Assembly (NCBI RefSeq): GCF_000819685.1
Contig: NZ_CDBR01000066.1
Coordinates: 1 to 64,000 of the forward strand
Length of the DNA stretch: 64,000 bases
Reading direction: 5' to 3'
Source of the DNA: Aeromonas allosaccharophila
Lineage (GTDB): Bacteria > Pseudomonadota > Gammaproteobacteria > Enterobacterales > Aeromonadaceae
The translations under genes and the position numbers were made by a program. How positions within the stretch are numbered: position 1 is the stretch's first letter; the number at the start of each line of letters is the position of its first letter. The notes below the pieces were generated by a model. The model was not told where the DNA came from. It saw nothing but the letters and a program-made list of their open reading frames with translations, and ran no database searches. Positions 18,207-28,162 of the stretch are shown one piece after another.

Positions 18207-19733
18207 TCAGGAGGAGAGTTTGCCGTCCAGCTCGGCAATCTTGGCAGACCAGTAGGCCGGGCCGGTTTCGTGGATATTGTTGCCTTCGGAGTCGACCGCT
18301 ACGGTCACCGGCATATCTTCCACTTCAAACTCGTAGATCGCTTCCATGCCGAGATCGGCAAAGGCTACCACGCGCGCCTTCTTGATAGCCTTGGCCACCA
18401 GATAGGCTGCGCCACCGACGGCCATCAGATAGACGGCCTTGTGTTGTTTGATGCTCTCGACGGTTTTCGGGCCACGCTCGGATTTGCCGATCATGCCGAT
18501 AAGGCCGGTTTCACCCAGCATCATGTCGGTGAACTTGTCCATCCGGGTAGAGGTGGTGGGGCCAGCCGGGCCGACCACTTCGTCGCGCACCGCATCAACC
18601 GGGCCAACGTAATAGATGAAGCGGTTGGTGAAATCGACCCCTTCCGGCAGCCCTTCGCCATTTTTCAGCATGTCGGCGATACGCTTGTGGGCGGCATCGC
18701 GACCGGTGAGGATCTTGCCCGACAGCAGCACGGTATCGCCGCTCTTCCAGCTGGCCAGCTCTGCCTTGGTGATGCCATCGACGTTGACGCGGCGCACATT
18801 GCCACCCGCTTCACGGGTGATTTCCGGCCAGTCGCTCAGTTTCGGCGGGGTCAGTTCGGCGGGGCCGGAGCCATCCAGTTCGAAGTGAACGTGACGGGTG
18901 GCGGCGCAGTTGGGGATCATCACCACCGGCTTGGAGGCGGCGTGAGTCGGGGCAGATTTGACCTTCACATCCAGCACGGTAGTCAGGCCGCCCAGCCCCT
19001 GGGCACCGATCCCCAGCTTGTTGACCTTGTCGTAGAGCTCGACCCGCAACTTCTCTTCGGTGGTCTCGGGACCACGGGCGATCAGCTCCTGAATGTCGAT
19101 GTGCTCCATCAGCGCCTCTTTGGCCAGCACCGCCGCTTTTTCGGCGGTACCGCCGATACCGATGCCCAGCATGCCGGGCGGGCACCAGCCTGCGCCCATG
19201 GTCGGCACGGTTTTCAGCACCCATTCGACCACATCATCTGAGGGGTTGAGCATCACCATCTTGGATTTGTTCTCGGAGCCGCCGCCCTTGGCCGCGATGC
19301 TCACTTCCACCTTGTTGCCGGGGATCATGTCGATATGCACCACGGCAGGAGCGTTGTCTTTGGTATTCTTGCGACTGCCAGCCGGATCGGCCAACACGGA
19401 GGCGCGCAGCGGGTTGTCAGGATTGGTGTAGGCACGACGGGTACCTTCGTCCACCATCTCCTGCACCGTCATGTCGCTGTCCCACTGGACCTGCATGCCG
19501 ATCTTGACGAAACAGGTCACGATGCCGGTGTCCTGGCAGAGCGGACGATGGCCTTCGGCGGACATGCGGGAGTTGATCAGGATCTGGGCCAGCGCATCTT
19601 TGGCGGCCGGGTTGGCCTCGCGGTCATAGGCCGCTTTGGCTGCCTGGACAAAATCCAACGGGTGGTAATAGGAGATGTACTGGAGGGCATCTGCGATAGA
19701 ATCGATGAAATCCTGTTTTTTTATAATGCTCAT
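18207..19733 (-). CDS. fumA: Class I fumarate hydratase (iron-sulfur)
   Basis: A [4Fe-4S] fumarase interconverting fumarate and malate in the TCA cycle. The 508-residue protein has an N-terminal alpha domain with cluster cysteines in PLCQDTGIV, WCPPGMLGIG and PNCAATRHVHF, and a C-terminal beta domain (VGPAGPTTSTRMDKF). The length is that of the fused FumA/FumB type. I start at ATG 19733 (MSIIKKQDFI) with GAGGAT upstream rather than at an earlier in-frame codon. It is divergent from pabB. Confidence 0.93.
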   Translation of the reverse strand: MSIIKKQDFIDSIADALQYISYYHPLDFVQAAKAAYDREANPAAKDALAQILINSRMSAEGHRPLCQDTGIVTCFVKIGMQVQWDSDMTVQEMVDEGTRRAYTNPDNPLRASVLADPAGSRKNTKDNAPAVVHIDMIPGNKVEVSIAAKGGGSENKSKMVMLNPSDDVVEWVLKTVPTMGAGWCPPGMLGIGIGGTAEKAAVLAKEALMEHIDIQELIARGPETTEEKLRVELYDKVNKLGIGAQGLGGLTTVLDVKVKSAPTHAASKPVVMIPNCAATRHVHFELDGSGPAELTPPKLSDWPEITREAGGNVRRVNVDGITKAELASWKSGDTVLLSGKILTGRDAAHKRIADMLKNGEGLPEGVDFTNRFIYYVGPVDAVRDEVVGPAGPTTSTRMDKFTDMMLGETGLIGMIGKSERGPKTVESIKQHKAVYLMAVGGAAYLVAKAIKKARVVAFADLGMEAIYEFEVEDMPVTVAVDSEGNNIHETGPAYWSAKIAELDGKLSS

Positions 19734-19940
19734 ATCATCCTCACTGGTCCTTATCCCTGCCAAAAGGCAGAGCAAGGGCTTCCATATGATGGGCCGTGCT
19801 GACGTGCTGGCTAAAAACTATCAACCAGCAAAAAACGAACGACACGGCAGTTTTTTCTTAAGTCACCGGCACCTATGATACGCTTGCCCACCAGCACCGA
19901 CTAGGGTTCGGGAACTAAACTGTTGCCTGTGTAACATAAA

Positions 19941-21311
19941 ATGACGCCAACACTTCATATCCATCATCTAGACCATCGCGCTGAACTCCATCAGCTTTTT
20001 GCCCGTCTGCAACATCAGCCGTGGGCCATATTGCTGGAATCGGCAGGGCCACTCGGCGCCGACAACGGCGTTGATATCATCAGCGCCGATCCGCTGGCGA
20101 CCCTCGAGACCCGTGGTCTGGTCACCACACTTACCCGGCATGGCGAGAGCAGCGAGCACCATGAAGATCCCCTCGCCCTGCTGGCCCATACCCAGCAAGA
20201 GCTGCTGGGGGAACTGGATCTGTGCGCCACTCGCCTTCCCTTTATTGGCGGCGCCCTCGGTCTGTTTGGCTATGATCTGGGCCGCCGCTTCGAGCGACTA
20301 CCGGTGCAGGCTGCCGCCGATATCGCAGTGCCCGACATGGCGGTGGGTATCTACGACTGGGCGCTGCTGCGCAATGTGGCGAGCGGCGACTGGCAGCTGG
20401 TGCACTGGGGAGATGAAGCGGGCCTTGCCAAGCGGCTGGCCTGGCTTGAACAACAACAGGCCGCCCCGCTCCCCGCTTTTTCCTTGCAGGGGGAGTGGCA
20501 GAGCAATATGAGCCGCGCGGAATATGGCGAGAAGTTTGCCCGCATTCAGGAATACCTCGCCGCGGGGGATTGCTACCAGATCAACCTGACCCAGCGTTTC
20601 AGCGCCCCCTATCAGGGGGATGAGTTTCAGGCCTATTGCCTGCTGGCGGCCGCCAACAAGGCCCCCTTCTCTGCCTTTATCCGCTTGCCGGATAGTGCGC
20701 TGCTGAGTCTCTCCCCCGAGCGGTTCCTGCTGCTCGATGGCCGCCATATCGAAACCAAGCCCATCAAGGGCACTCGCCCTCGCCACCCAGATCCGGCTAC
20801 CGATCGGCAAGTCGCGCTGGAGCTGGCCCAGGCCGACAAGGACAGATCAGAAAATCTGATGATCGTGGATCTGCTGCGCAACGACATCGGTCGGGTCAGC
20901 CGGCCGGGCTCGGTCAGCGTGCCTCATCTATTTAGCGTGGAGTCGTTTCCGGCGGTACATCATCTGGTCTCCACCATCCACGGTGAGCTGGATGCGCGCT
21001 GGCAAGGGGTCGATCTGCTGCGAGCCTGTTTCCCGGGAGGTTCGATCACCGGCGCCCCCAAGATCCGTGCCATGGAGATCATCGAGGAGCTGGAGCCCCA
21101 GCGCCGCAATGCCTATTGCGGCAGCATCGGCTATCTCAGCCAGCATGGCCGGATGGATACCAGCATCTGCATTCGTACCCTGATCGCCGAAGCGGGTCGT
21201 CTGCACTGTTGGGCCGGTGGCGGTATCATCGCCGACTCCGATGCCGACAGCGAATATCAGGAAACCTATGACAAGGTCGCCCGCATTCTGCCGCCACTGT
21301 CGACGCTGTAA
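19941..21311 (+). CDS. pabB: Aminodeoxychorismate synthase component I
   Basis: Joins with PabA to convert chorismate and glutamine-derived ammonia to 4-amino-4-deoxychorismate for folate. The 456-residue protein shows the chorismate-utilising enzyme motifs PIKGTRPR, DLLRNDIGRVS and FPGGSITGAPKIRAMEIIEE, and the C-terminal WAGGGIIADSD. PIKGTRPR carries Lys at the position typical of PabB rather than the Ala/Thr of anthranilate synthase. Followed after 44 bases by the nudix gene, as in E. coli. Confidence 0.94.
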   Translation: MTPTLHIHHLDHRAELHQLFARLQHQPWAILLESAGPLGADNGVDIISADPLATLETRGLVTTLTRHGESSEHHEDPLALLAHTQQELLGELDLCATRLPFIGGALGLFGYDLGRRFERLPVQAAADIAVPDMAVGIYDWALLRNVASGDWQLVHWGDEAGLAKRLAWLEQQQAAPLPAFSLQGEWQSNMSRAEYGEKFARIQEYLAAGDCYQINLTQRFSAPYQGDEFQAYCLLAAANKAPFSAFIRLPDSALLSLSPERFLLLDGRHIETKPIKGTRPRHPDPATDRQVALELAQADKDRSENLMIVDLLRNDIGRVSRPGSVSVPHLFSVESFPAVHHLVSTIHGELDARWQGVDLLRACFPGGSITGAPKIRAMEIIEELEPQRRNAYCGSIGYLSQHGRMDTSICIRTLIAEAGRLHCWAGGGIIADSDADSEYQETYDKVARILPPLSTL

Positions 21312-21355
21312 CCCTCCCCACTGCCAGGCCAACGCACAGGAGAGCTCCCCCGCCA

Positions 21356-21921
21356 TGGATCGCCACGAACTGCTGACCCGCTTCCAGTTGCAGCAACCCG
21401 CCCCGGCCCATCGCCTCGCCATTGGCGGGCTCAGTCCGGCGGCGGTGTTGATCCCAGTGGTGATGCGCGACGAAGGGCTCAGCGTGTTATTGACCCGGCG
21501 CAGCCCCCGGCTGCGTCATCATGGGGGGCAGATCAGCTTCCCCGGCGGGCGACAGGATCCCGGCGACGAGAGCCTGATCGCCACGGCACTGCGGGAGACC
21601 GAAGAGGAGCTCGGCATTCCGGCGCAGCTGATCGAGGTGATCGGCACCCTCAACCCGCTCAATACGGTGTCACGATTCGAGGTGCTGCCGGTGCTGGGGC
21701 TGCTCGATGGCGACTATCCCCTCATCCTGAGTCCGGATGAGGTGGATCATGCCTTCGAAGTGCCGCTGACCCATCTGCTGGATCGGCGCAACCACATCCC
21801 CCTGACCCTTACCAGAGGCGGAAAACAGCACACCATCTACTGGATCCCCTGGCAACAGCACTTTATCTGGGGGGCCACCGCCAGCATGATCAACCAGCTA
21901 GCCCGGCACCTTACCAGATAA
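21356..21921 (+). CDS. nudL: Nudix hydrolase, CoA pyrophosphatase type (NudL)
   Basis: A 188-residue cytoplasmic hydrolase. The Nudix box GGRQDPGDESLIATALRETEEELG (shown in part: G-x5-E-x7-RETEEELG) lies at about residues 63-85, and the preceding LRHHGGQISFPGG is the CoA pyrophosphatase extension. The expected reaction is cleavage of CoA or acyl-CoA to phosphopantetheine and ADP. The ATG at 21356 has GGAGAG upstream. It lies 44 bases after pabB and is probably cotranscribed. Confidence 0.88.
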
Positions 21922-22137
21922 CATCTTGCTTACATTTACGCGCGCAAAATTTGCTCGTTAACACTAAACTAACGTGCCAGATGATAAACAAAAATTGAAC
22001 TTTTCTTGTTTTGATCACATTTCCATAAGAAAGTGCGGTTTTCTGTGCCGTAAAGATGAATTTGATCAACATTTTTGATTAAAAAAACCGTATCCTTGCG
22101 CCGACTTAATAAGAACCACACATTCGGGGTGAGATAG

Positions 22138-23436
22138 ATGTCAAACACAGTCACTGGCACGCAGGGAGTTGCGGCGTCAACAGAGCAAGGGATCCGCTCT
22201 ACTCAAACCACTCGTTGGGAAAAACGCGACTCTACCTGGGTCATCAGCCTGTTCGGGACCGCGGTGGGCGCGGGTATCCTGTTCCTGCCGATCAACGCGG
22301 GTATGGGCGGTTTCTGGCCGCTGGTCGTCATGGCGCTGCTGGTGGGTCCCATGACCTATCTGGCCCACCGTGGTCTGGCCCGCTTCGTGCTTTCCTCCAA
22401 AAAGCCCAATGCAGACATCACCGAAGTGGTGGAAGAGCACTTTGGCGTGGGGGCCGGTAAATTAATCACCCTGCTCTACTTCTTCGCCATCTACCCCATC
22501 GTGCTGATCTACGGCGTGGGTATCACCAACACCGTCGAAAGCTTCATGGTCAACCAGCTGCAGATGAGCGCCCCGCCGCGCTGGATCCTCTCCATCGTGC
22601 TGATCATGGGCATGATGTCGGTGATGCTGGCCGGTGAGAAGCTGATGCTGAAAGTCACCGAGTTCCTGGTTTACCCGCTGATCGTCATTCTGGCCGGTAT
22701 CTCTCTGTACCTCATTCCGGACTGGACCGGCGCCGCGCTGGAGCAAGTACCCTCTGCCAAAGATTTCGCCACCACCCTGTGGCTGACCATCCCGGTACTG
22801 GTCTTCTCCTTCAACCACAGCCCGGCCATCTCCAGCTTCTCGCTGGCACAGCGCCGCGATCACGGTGATCACGCCGTCCAGAAAGCCGATGCCATCCTCA
22901 AGCGTACCGCCATGGTGCTGCTGGGCTTCGTGATGTTCTTCGTCTTCTCCTGCGTCATGAGCCTGACACCGGCCCAGCTGGCAGAAGCCAAGGCCCAGAA
23001 CATCGCCGTGCTCTCCTATCTGGCCAACCAGCATGCCAGCCCCATCATCTCCTACTTCGGTCCGCTGGTTGCGTTCGTGGCCATCGTCTCCTCCTTCTTC
23101 GGTCACTATCTGGGTGCCCGTGAAGGTCTGAAAGGGATGATCGTGCAGAACATGCGCAACTCCGGCAAAGAGCCGAATGCCAAGAAAGTCGAGATGTTCA
23201 TCATCGCCTTCTTCATCCTGACCCTGTGGGGCACCGCCGTGGCTAACCCCTCCATCCTGGGCATGATTGAATCCTTGGGCGGCCCGATTATCGCCACCAT
23301 CCTGTTCATCATGCCGATGTACGCCATCAAGCGCGTACCCGCCATGGCGAAGTATCAGGGCCATATCAGCAACGCCTTCGTTGCAACCATGGGGATGATC
23401 GCCATCTCTGCCATCCTCTATCAGCTGGTTGGTTAA
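22138..23436 (+). CDS. sdaC: Serine/proton symporter
   Basis: An inner-membrane serine transporter of the HAAAP family, STP subgroup. At 432 residues it has about eleven membrane helices; the first helix ([21 protein letters not shown], quoted in part) and [12 protein letters not shown] are typical of SdaC. A roughly 30-residue hydrophilic N-terminal tail precedes helix 1. Start ATG 22138 has GGGGTGAG upstream. The preceding 215 bases are AT-rich and contain only a CRP half-site. The gene follows pabB-nudL; in E. coli sdaA occupies the comparable place. Confidence 0.9.
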   Translation: MSNTVTGTQGVAASTEQGIRSTQTTRWEKRDSTWVISLFGTAVGAGILFLPINAGMGGFWPLVVMALLVGPMTYLAHRGLARFVLSSKKPNADITEVVEEHFGVGAGKLITLLYFFAIYPIVLIYGVGITNTVESFMVNQLQMSAPPRWILSIVLIMGMMSVMLAGEKLMLKVTEFLVYPLIVILAGISLYLIPDWTGAALEQVPSAKDFATTLWLTIPVLVFSFNHSPAISSFSLAQRRDHGDHAVQKADAILKRTAMVLLGFVMFFVFSCVMSLTPAQLAEAKAQNIAVLSYLANQHASPIISYFGPLVAFVAIVSSFFGHYLGAREGLKGMIVQNMRNSGKEPNAKKVEMFIIAFFILTLWGTAVANPSILGMIESLGGPIIATILFIMPMYAIKRVPAMAKYQGHISNAFVATMGMIAISAILYQLVG

Positions 23437-23460
23437 TCTCCGCAACCTCCTCTGATAGCA

Positions 23461-23492
23461 AAAAAGCCAGCCGAACATTCGGCTGGCTTTTT
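23461..23492 (+). terminator. Terminator after sdaC
   Basis: A 15-bp stem AAAAAGCCAGCCGAA, loop CA, complement, then T's. Confidence 0.88.
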
Positions 23493-23985
23493 TATCTCTG
23501 CGCTCTGCTCATCCTCTACTCCCCTATCTTCTACAGCCCATAGCCAATCCCCCCATTTGCTGGTCACCCGGACTCGCCATGGCGCAAGCGCGACCTTGAC
23601 CAGCAACCGGTATGGAATAAATGCGTTTTCTGTCACCCCACACCACGTCGATACGCCCCTGCGAAATATCCAACCTTTGCATAGTCCCGAGGTCTTTCCA
23701 AAGTAACGGGGCAACGGCTAATGCTGTCGCCCTCCCCGTCTTTTGCAGAGAGAGACAGGCGCGTATCCAGACAAGGGGAACGACAGGAGCGAACTGCTGC
23801 TATCGAATAGACCGGAGACAAATAGACCAGAGACACACAGAGAGGGGCAGCCACCAGCGCAAGGGAACTATCTAACATGAGCGCTGGATAACAAGCGGTG
23901 AGCGATACCAACACCGCCAGATATACGAAACATCAGACAATGAACTTGCGACCGGCTCAAGCAGCGATGACGACATTGGCTCATA
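23493..23985. other. Intergenic region between sdaC and sstT terminators
   Basis: About 490 bases between two outward-facing terminators. Two 93-codon open frames on the minus strand overlap this stretch but show no family features or good ribosome site; I see no credible gene. Confidence 0.5.
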
Positions 23986-24009
23986 AAAAAACGCCCTCCG
24001 AAGAGGGCG
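23985..24009 (-). terminator. Terminator after sstT
   Basis: Stem CGCCCTC / GAGGGCG with a CGAA loop (TTCG on the transcript), followed on the minus strand by seven T's. Confidence 0.85.
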
Positions 24010-24040
24010 CAACATTATCGTGATGTAAACCGCTACCGGC

Positions 24041-25291
24041 TCACGCCTCGCTGCTGGGCAGCGCGGAAGGTTCCAGCAGGGTTTCATCTTCGGCCATGCA
24101 AGCCGCGGCGGTGAACAGCACGTCGGTGGAGCTGTTAAGGGCTGTCTCGGCAGAATCCTGCAGCACGCCGATGATAAAGCCGACGGCTACTACCTGCATG
24201 GCGATGTCGTTGCTGATGCCAAACAGACTGCACGCCAGCGGGATCAGCAGCAAGGAACCACCGGCCACGCCGGACGCACCACAGGCGCTGACCGTTGCCA
24301 CCACGGAGAGCAGCACAGCCGTTGCCATGTCCACTTCCATCCCCAGGGTATGTACCGCGGCCATGGCCAGCACAGTAATGGTGATGGCGGCACCGGCCAT
24401 GTTGATGGTGGCGCCCAGCGGGATGGAGACCGCATAGGTATCTTCCGGCAGACGCAGTTTTTCACACAGCGTCATGTTGACCGGAATGTTGGCGGCAGAG
24501 CTGCGGGTGAAGAAGGCAGTCACACCGCTCTCTTTCAGGCAAGTCAGCACCAGCGGATAGGGGTTGCGCTTGATCTTCCAGAATACGATCAGCGGGTTGA
24601 CCACGAAGGCGATAAACAGCATGCAGCCGATCAGCACCACCAGCAGTTGGGCATAGCCAAACAGCGCATCGAAGCCGGTCTCGGCCAGGGTCGAGGCCAC
24701 CAGACCCAGAATACCGAGCGGGGCGCAGCGGATCACCGCTTTCACTATGGTGGAGACACCGTGAGAGAGATCGGTGATCAGCGCTTTGGTGCTCTCGTTG
24801 GCATGGCGCATGGCGATACCCAGACCAATGGCCCACGCCAGGATCCCGATATAGTTGGCATCCATCAGCGCCTTGACCGGGTTGGTCACCACGTTGAACA
24901 GCAGGGTCTGCAGCACCTCGGTGATCCCGCCCGGCGGGGTGATCTCGGCAGTATTGGCGACCAGATGGAGGTTGGAGGGGAACAGGAAGCTGGCGACTAC
25001 CGCGACCACGGCCGCAGAGAAGGTACCAAACAGATAGAGCAGCAGGATCGGTCGCATGTTGGTCTTCTGACCCTGCTTGTGACCGATGATGGCCGCCATG
25101 ACCAGTACGAAGACCAGCAGCGGCGCCACCGCTTTCAGTGCGCCAACAAACAGGCTGCCGAGCAGACCTGCCGTTTTCGCCCACTCGGGCGCAAACAGTG
25201 CCAGCAAGATACCGAATACCAGACCAACCAGGATCTGGCTGACCAGACTGGTGCTATTGACCAGCCGAAGGAGGGGGTGTTGTTGTGTCAT
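24041..25291 (-). CDS. sstT: Serine/threonine:Na+ symporter
   Basis: A dicarboxylate/amino acid:cation symporter (DAACS) family transporter. The 416-residue protein begins [20 protein letters not shown] (partial), with the serine-rich loop [14 protein letters not shown] and the family motif [15 protein letters not shown], both characteristic of SstT and its glutamate-transporter relatives. The ATG at 25291 fits the family; codons upstream in the same frame run into the recQ-like upstream region. Expected role: sodium-driven uptake of serine and threonine. Confidence 0.92.
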   Translation of the reverse strand: MTQQHPLLRLVNSTSLVSQILVGLVFGILLALFAPEWAKTAGLLGSLFVGALKAVAPLLVFVLVMAAIIGHKQGQKTNMRPILLLYLFGTFSAAVVAVVASFLFPSNLHLVANTAEITPPGGITEVLQTLLFNVVTNPVKALMDANYIGILAWAIGLGIAMRHANESTKALITDLSHGVSTIVKAVIRCAPLGILGLVASTLAETGFDALFGYAQLLVVLIGCMLFIAFVVNPLIVFWKIKRNPYPLVLTCLKESGVTAFFTRSSAANIPVNMTLCEKLRLPEDTYAVSIPLGATINMAGAAITITVLAMAAVHTLGMEVDMATAVLLSVVATVSACGASGVAGGSLLLIPLACSLFGISNDIAMQVVAVGFIIGVLQDSAETALNSSTDVLFTAAACMAEDETLLEPSALPSSEA

Positions 25292-25636
25292 CAAAAAGTC
25301 CCTAGGCACCGTAGTGCATGAATCATGAGTCCTGTCAGCAATCTTGCACCCGAGCAACCCCTGTCGCCCGAGTGTGGTGTCTGTGGCCAGCCTTCTGTCG
25401 GGCCGATCCGCCAGTCACCGGATTGCATGACGGAATATCCCATTCGCCATCTTTTTTTTCCAGCGGCTCACCAAAAAATATCCTGTTTCCATCACAAAAA
25501 ACCGCAACAAAACCTTAACTACAGCGCAACCACCCATTTTTGTACGTTTTATCGGCACACTCACCCTGCGCCATGGGTCGCCATCCGTGACCGGTGTCAC
25601 TGTGCTATCATCCCCCATTTGCTGCGGAGCCTTGCC

Positions 25637-27550
25637 ATGATCCCATCCCTGCTCAACCAATACTTTGGTTTCTCCACACTCAGGCCAGGCCAGGAGGCGG
25701 TGATCAGCCGGGTGCTGGCTGGCCAGAGTGCCGCCGCCATCTTTCCCACCGGCTCCGGCAAGTCCCTCTGCTATCAACTGCCCGCCCTCGCCCTGCCCCA
25801 CCTGACCCTGGTGATCTCGCCGCTGCTGGCGCTGATGCACGATCAACTCGCCTTCCTCAAAAGCAAGGGAATAAGCGCCGCCACCCTCGACTCGAGCCAA
25901 AGCCCGGAAGAGAGCCGCAGAGTGATGCAGCAGGCGCTGGATGGGCAGCTCAAGATACTGATGATCTCGGTGGAGCGGCTCAAGAACGAGCGCTTTCGCC
26001 GCTTTATCCAGCAAGTGCCGCTCTCGCTGCTGGTCGTCGATGAGGCGCACTGTATCTCGGAGTGGGGCCACAACTTTCGCCCCGACTACCTCAAGCTGCC
26101 GAGCTATCGCCATGACCTGAAGATCCCGCAGGTGTTGCTGCTCACCGCCACCGCCACGCCGGCGGTGATTCAGGATATGCAGACCAAATTCGGCATCGCG
26201 CCGGAGGGGGTCGTGGTCACCGGTTTCTATCGCCCCAATCTTGATCTGGCGGTCATTCCCCTGTCGCCCGACGCGCGGGATAGCTGGCTCGCGCAGGAGT
26301 TGGCCAACGATCCGGCGGCCCCCACCATCGTCTACGTCACCTTGCAACACACCGCAGAAGCCTGTGCCGAGCACCTCATTAGAGAAGGGATCAACGCCCG
26401 CGCCTATCATGCCGGACTCGACTCGGCACTGCGCAGTCAGATCCAGCACGACTTCATGGCGGGCAAGGTGGATTGCATCGTCGCCACCATCGCCTTTGGC
26501 ATGGGGATCGACAAAGCGGATATCCGGCGGGTCATTCACTACGATCTACCCAAATCCATCGAGAACTACAGCCAGGAGATTGGCCGCGCCGGACGAGATG
26601 GCCAACCATCGCGCTGTATCGTGCTGGCCAACCAGAGCCAGCTGCCGGTGCTGGAGAACTTCGTCTACGGCGATACGCCGGATTTGAGCGCCATCCTCCA
26701 GCTCCTTGCCATCATCAAGCAGAGCGGGAACGAGTGGGAATTCACCCTGCTGCGCCTTTCCAACGACACCAATATCCGCCAGTTGCCCCTTAAAACCCTG
26801 CTGGTCTATCTGGAGATGGCAGGCATCATCACCCCGGCCTACAGCTACTACGCCGACTACCGCTTCAAATTTGTGCTGGATAAAGGCGAGATAGTGAGCC
26901 GCTTCAATCCGGATCGTCGCCAGTTTCTGGAGCAACTGTTCGCCTGCGCCCCGCAAGCGCGCAGTTGGTGCACCATGGACTTTGACGCCCTCTGGCAGGG
27001 CTATCAGGGGGAGCGACAGCGGGCGGTTGCGGCGCTCGACTACCTGCAGCAACAGGGCTGGATCGAACTCGAAAGCAAGCAGATGACCGAGGTCTACCGG
27101 ATCACCCGTCAGGGGTGGGACAGCGAGCAGGAGGCTAACGCACTCCATGCGCTCTTCTTGCAAAAAGAGCAGAGCGAGCTGGCCAGACTGCAAGCCATGC
27201 TCGACTTTTTCACCTCGGATGAGTGCCTGAGTCACCGCCTCGCCCGCTATTTCGCCGATGGGGCAGCGCCGGTTCATTGCGGCCACTGTTCGGTCTGTCG
27301 CGGCGAGGTGGCGCATCTCCCGCCCCTGCCCTCACTGACCATGCCAAACGAGGCGGGGATCCGCGCCTGGTGCGATCCGCTGATTACCAAAACCGGTTCC
27401 GTGGATGCGCGTGTTCTGGCCCGTTTCCTGTGCGGCATCACCACACCGCTGACCAGCCGGATCAAAGCCAAATCGCTGGCGGGCGCAGGCCAGTTGGCCG
27501 CGCACCCGTTTGCCTGCGTCCTGGCGGCAGTGCAACAAGCCTACCCTTGA
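25637..27550 (+). CDS. RecQ-family ATP-dependent DNA helicase
   Basis: A 3'-5' DNA helicase of the RecQ family, 637 residues. Motifs in order: FPTGSGKSLCYQLPA (Walker A, about residue 37), DEAHCISEWGHNFRPDY, TATATP, AFGMGIDKADIRRVIHYDLPKS (partial), EIGRAGRDG. A zinc-binding region with CGHCSVC lies near residue 553. I see no HRDC domain at the C-terminus, unlike E. coli RecQ, so this is likely a RecQ paralogue rather than RecQ itself. Start ATG 25637 has GGAG upstream. It is divergent from sstT. Confidence 0.85.
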   Translation: MIPSLLNQYFGFSTLRPGQEAVISRVLAGQSAAAIFPTGSGKSLCYQLPALALPHLTLVISPLLALMHDQLAFLKSKGISAATLDSSQSPEESRRVMQQALDGQLKILMISVERLKNERFRRFIQQVPLSLLVVDEAHCISEWGHNFRPDYLKLPSYRHDLKIPQVLLLTATATPAVIQDMQTKFGIAPEGVVVTGFYRPNLDLAVIPLSPDARDSWLAQELANDPAAPTIVYVTLQHTAEACAEHLIREGINARAYHAGLDSALRSQIQHDFMAGKVDCIVATIAFGMGIDKADIRRVIHYDLPKSIENYSQEIGRAGRDGQPSRCIVLANQSQLPVLENFVYGDTPDLSAILQLLAIIKQSGNEWEFTLLRLSNDTNIRQLPLKTLLVYLEMAGIITPAYSYYADYRFKFVLDKGEIVSRFNPDRRQFLEQLFACAPQARSWCTMDFDALWQGYQGERQRAVAALDYLQQQGWIELESKQMTEVYRITRQGWDSEQEANALHALFLQKEQSELARLQAMLDFFTSDECLSHRLARYFADGAAPVHCGHCSVCRGEVAHLPPLPSLTMPNEAGIRAWCDPLITKTGSVDARVLARFLCGITTPLTSRIKAKSLAGAGQLAAHPFACVLAAVQQAYP

Positions 27551-27605
27551 TCGGTGATCCCTATGATCGGGTGATCATGTGCGGCCTCTACAACCACCAG
27601 CAGCG

Positions 27606-27656
27606 ATCCGCGTCTGCGGATGCTGAAAAAAGAAGACCCTCGCGGTTGCGAGGGTC
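27606..27656 (-). terminator. Two adjacent hairpins, the second terminator-like on the minus strand
   Basis: First hairpin: ATCCGC, loop GTCT, complement (27606-27621). Second: GACCCTCGC, loop GGTT, complement (27635-27656). Read on the minus strand the second is followed by TTCTTTTTTC, a good terminator tail. On the plus strand neither has a T-tract. Confidence 0.45.
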
Positions 27657-28162
27657 AAGCCAACGGAAACGTGCTTAAACAGAGCTTGGTGAGGTAACAG
27701 TCAACTCTCTTGCTAAAGCGTCATGCTGCTCACACATCGCCAATCTAGGGCACCCGAAATGTAGCGTCAATGTAAAAATTAGAGCCTAAACTCCAAACAA
27801 GCGCATTTACGTTGACGTACACGTAATGACATTTTCATCCATAGCCCCGCCAGCCCGCCCCCCTGTTGCCTTTCATCGAAAGCCTTAATCTTTTCGCAAT
27901 AAGTTCCACGTTTCCCATAAACATTTATTTTTTATGTCTTTGACATTTACCTCACTATCGTGGCAAAAATAATTTAACAGTCAGTAACATAGCGGTGTTG
28001 TTGACTGACCCTTCCCGCACAAGGATCGGGCAGGATTCTTCAGAATTTAACCAATCAACCGTGATGGATTACTGGAGGCTGTTGACTAGGCTTTAAAAGC
28101 GCACAACACAAAAGCAGTCATCCACTTTTTTCAGGGTAAGCGACTATAACGAGGGCAAAGTT
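27657..28162. other. Long upstream region of prkA
   Basis: About 500 bases, AT-rich in its second half, without a recognisable gene. It must contain the prkA-yeaH-spoVR promoter. I could not find a convincing sigma-54 element (a GGGCAC at 27748-27753 lacks the -12 GC at the right place). The minus-strand terminator just to its left leaves room for an unannotated minus-strand transcript. Confidence 0.4.

Noticed and set aside
22005-22026. CRP site before sdaC
   Set aside because: Only the right half GATCACATTT matches; the left half does not.
23433-23914. Two 93-codon minus-strand frames between sdaC and sstT
   Set aside because: One crosses the sdaC terminator; neither has a ribosome site or a recognisable pattern.
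27748-27763. Sigma-54 promoter for prkA
   Set aside because: GGGCAC is present but the -12 element is ATGTA rather than TTGCA, and it is 400 bases from the gene.
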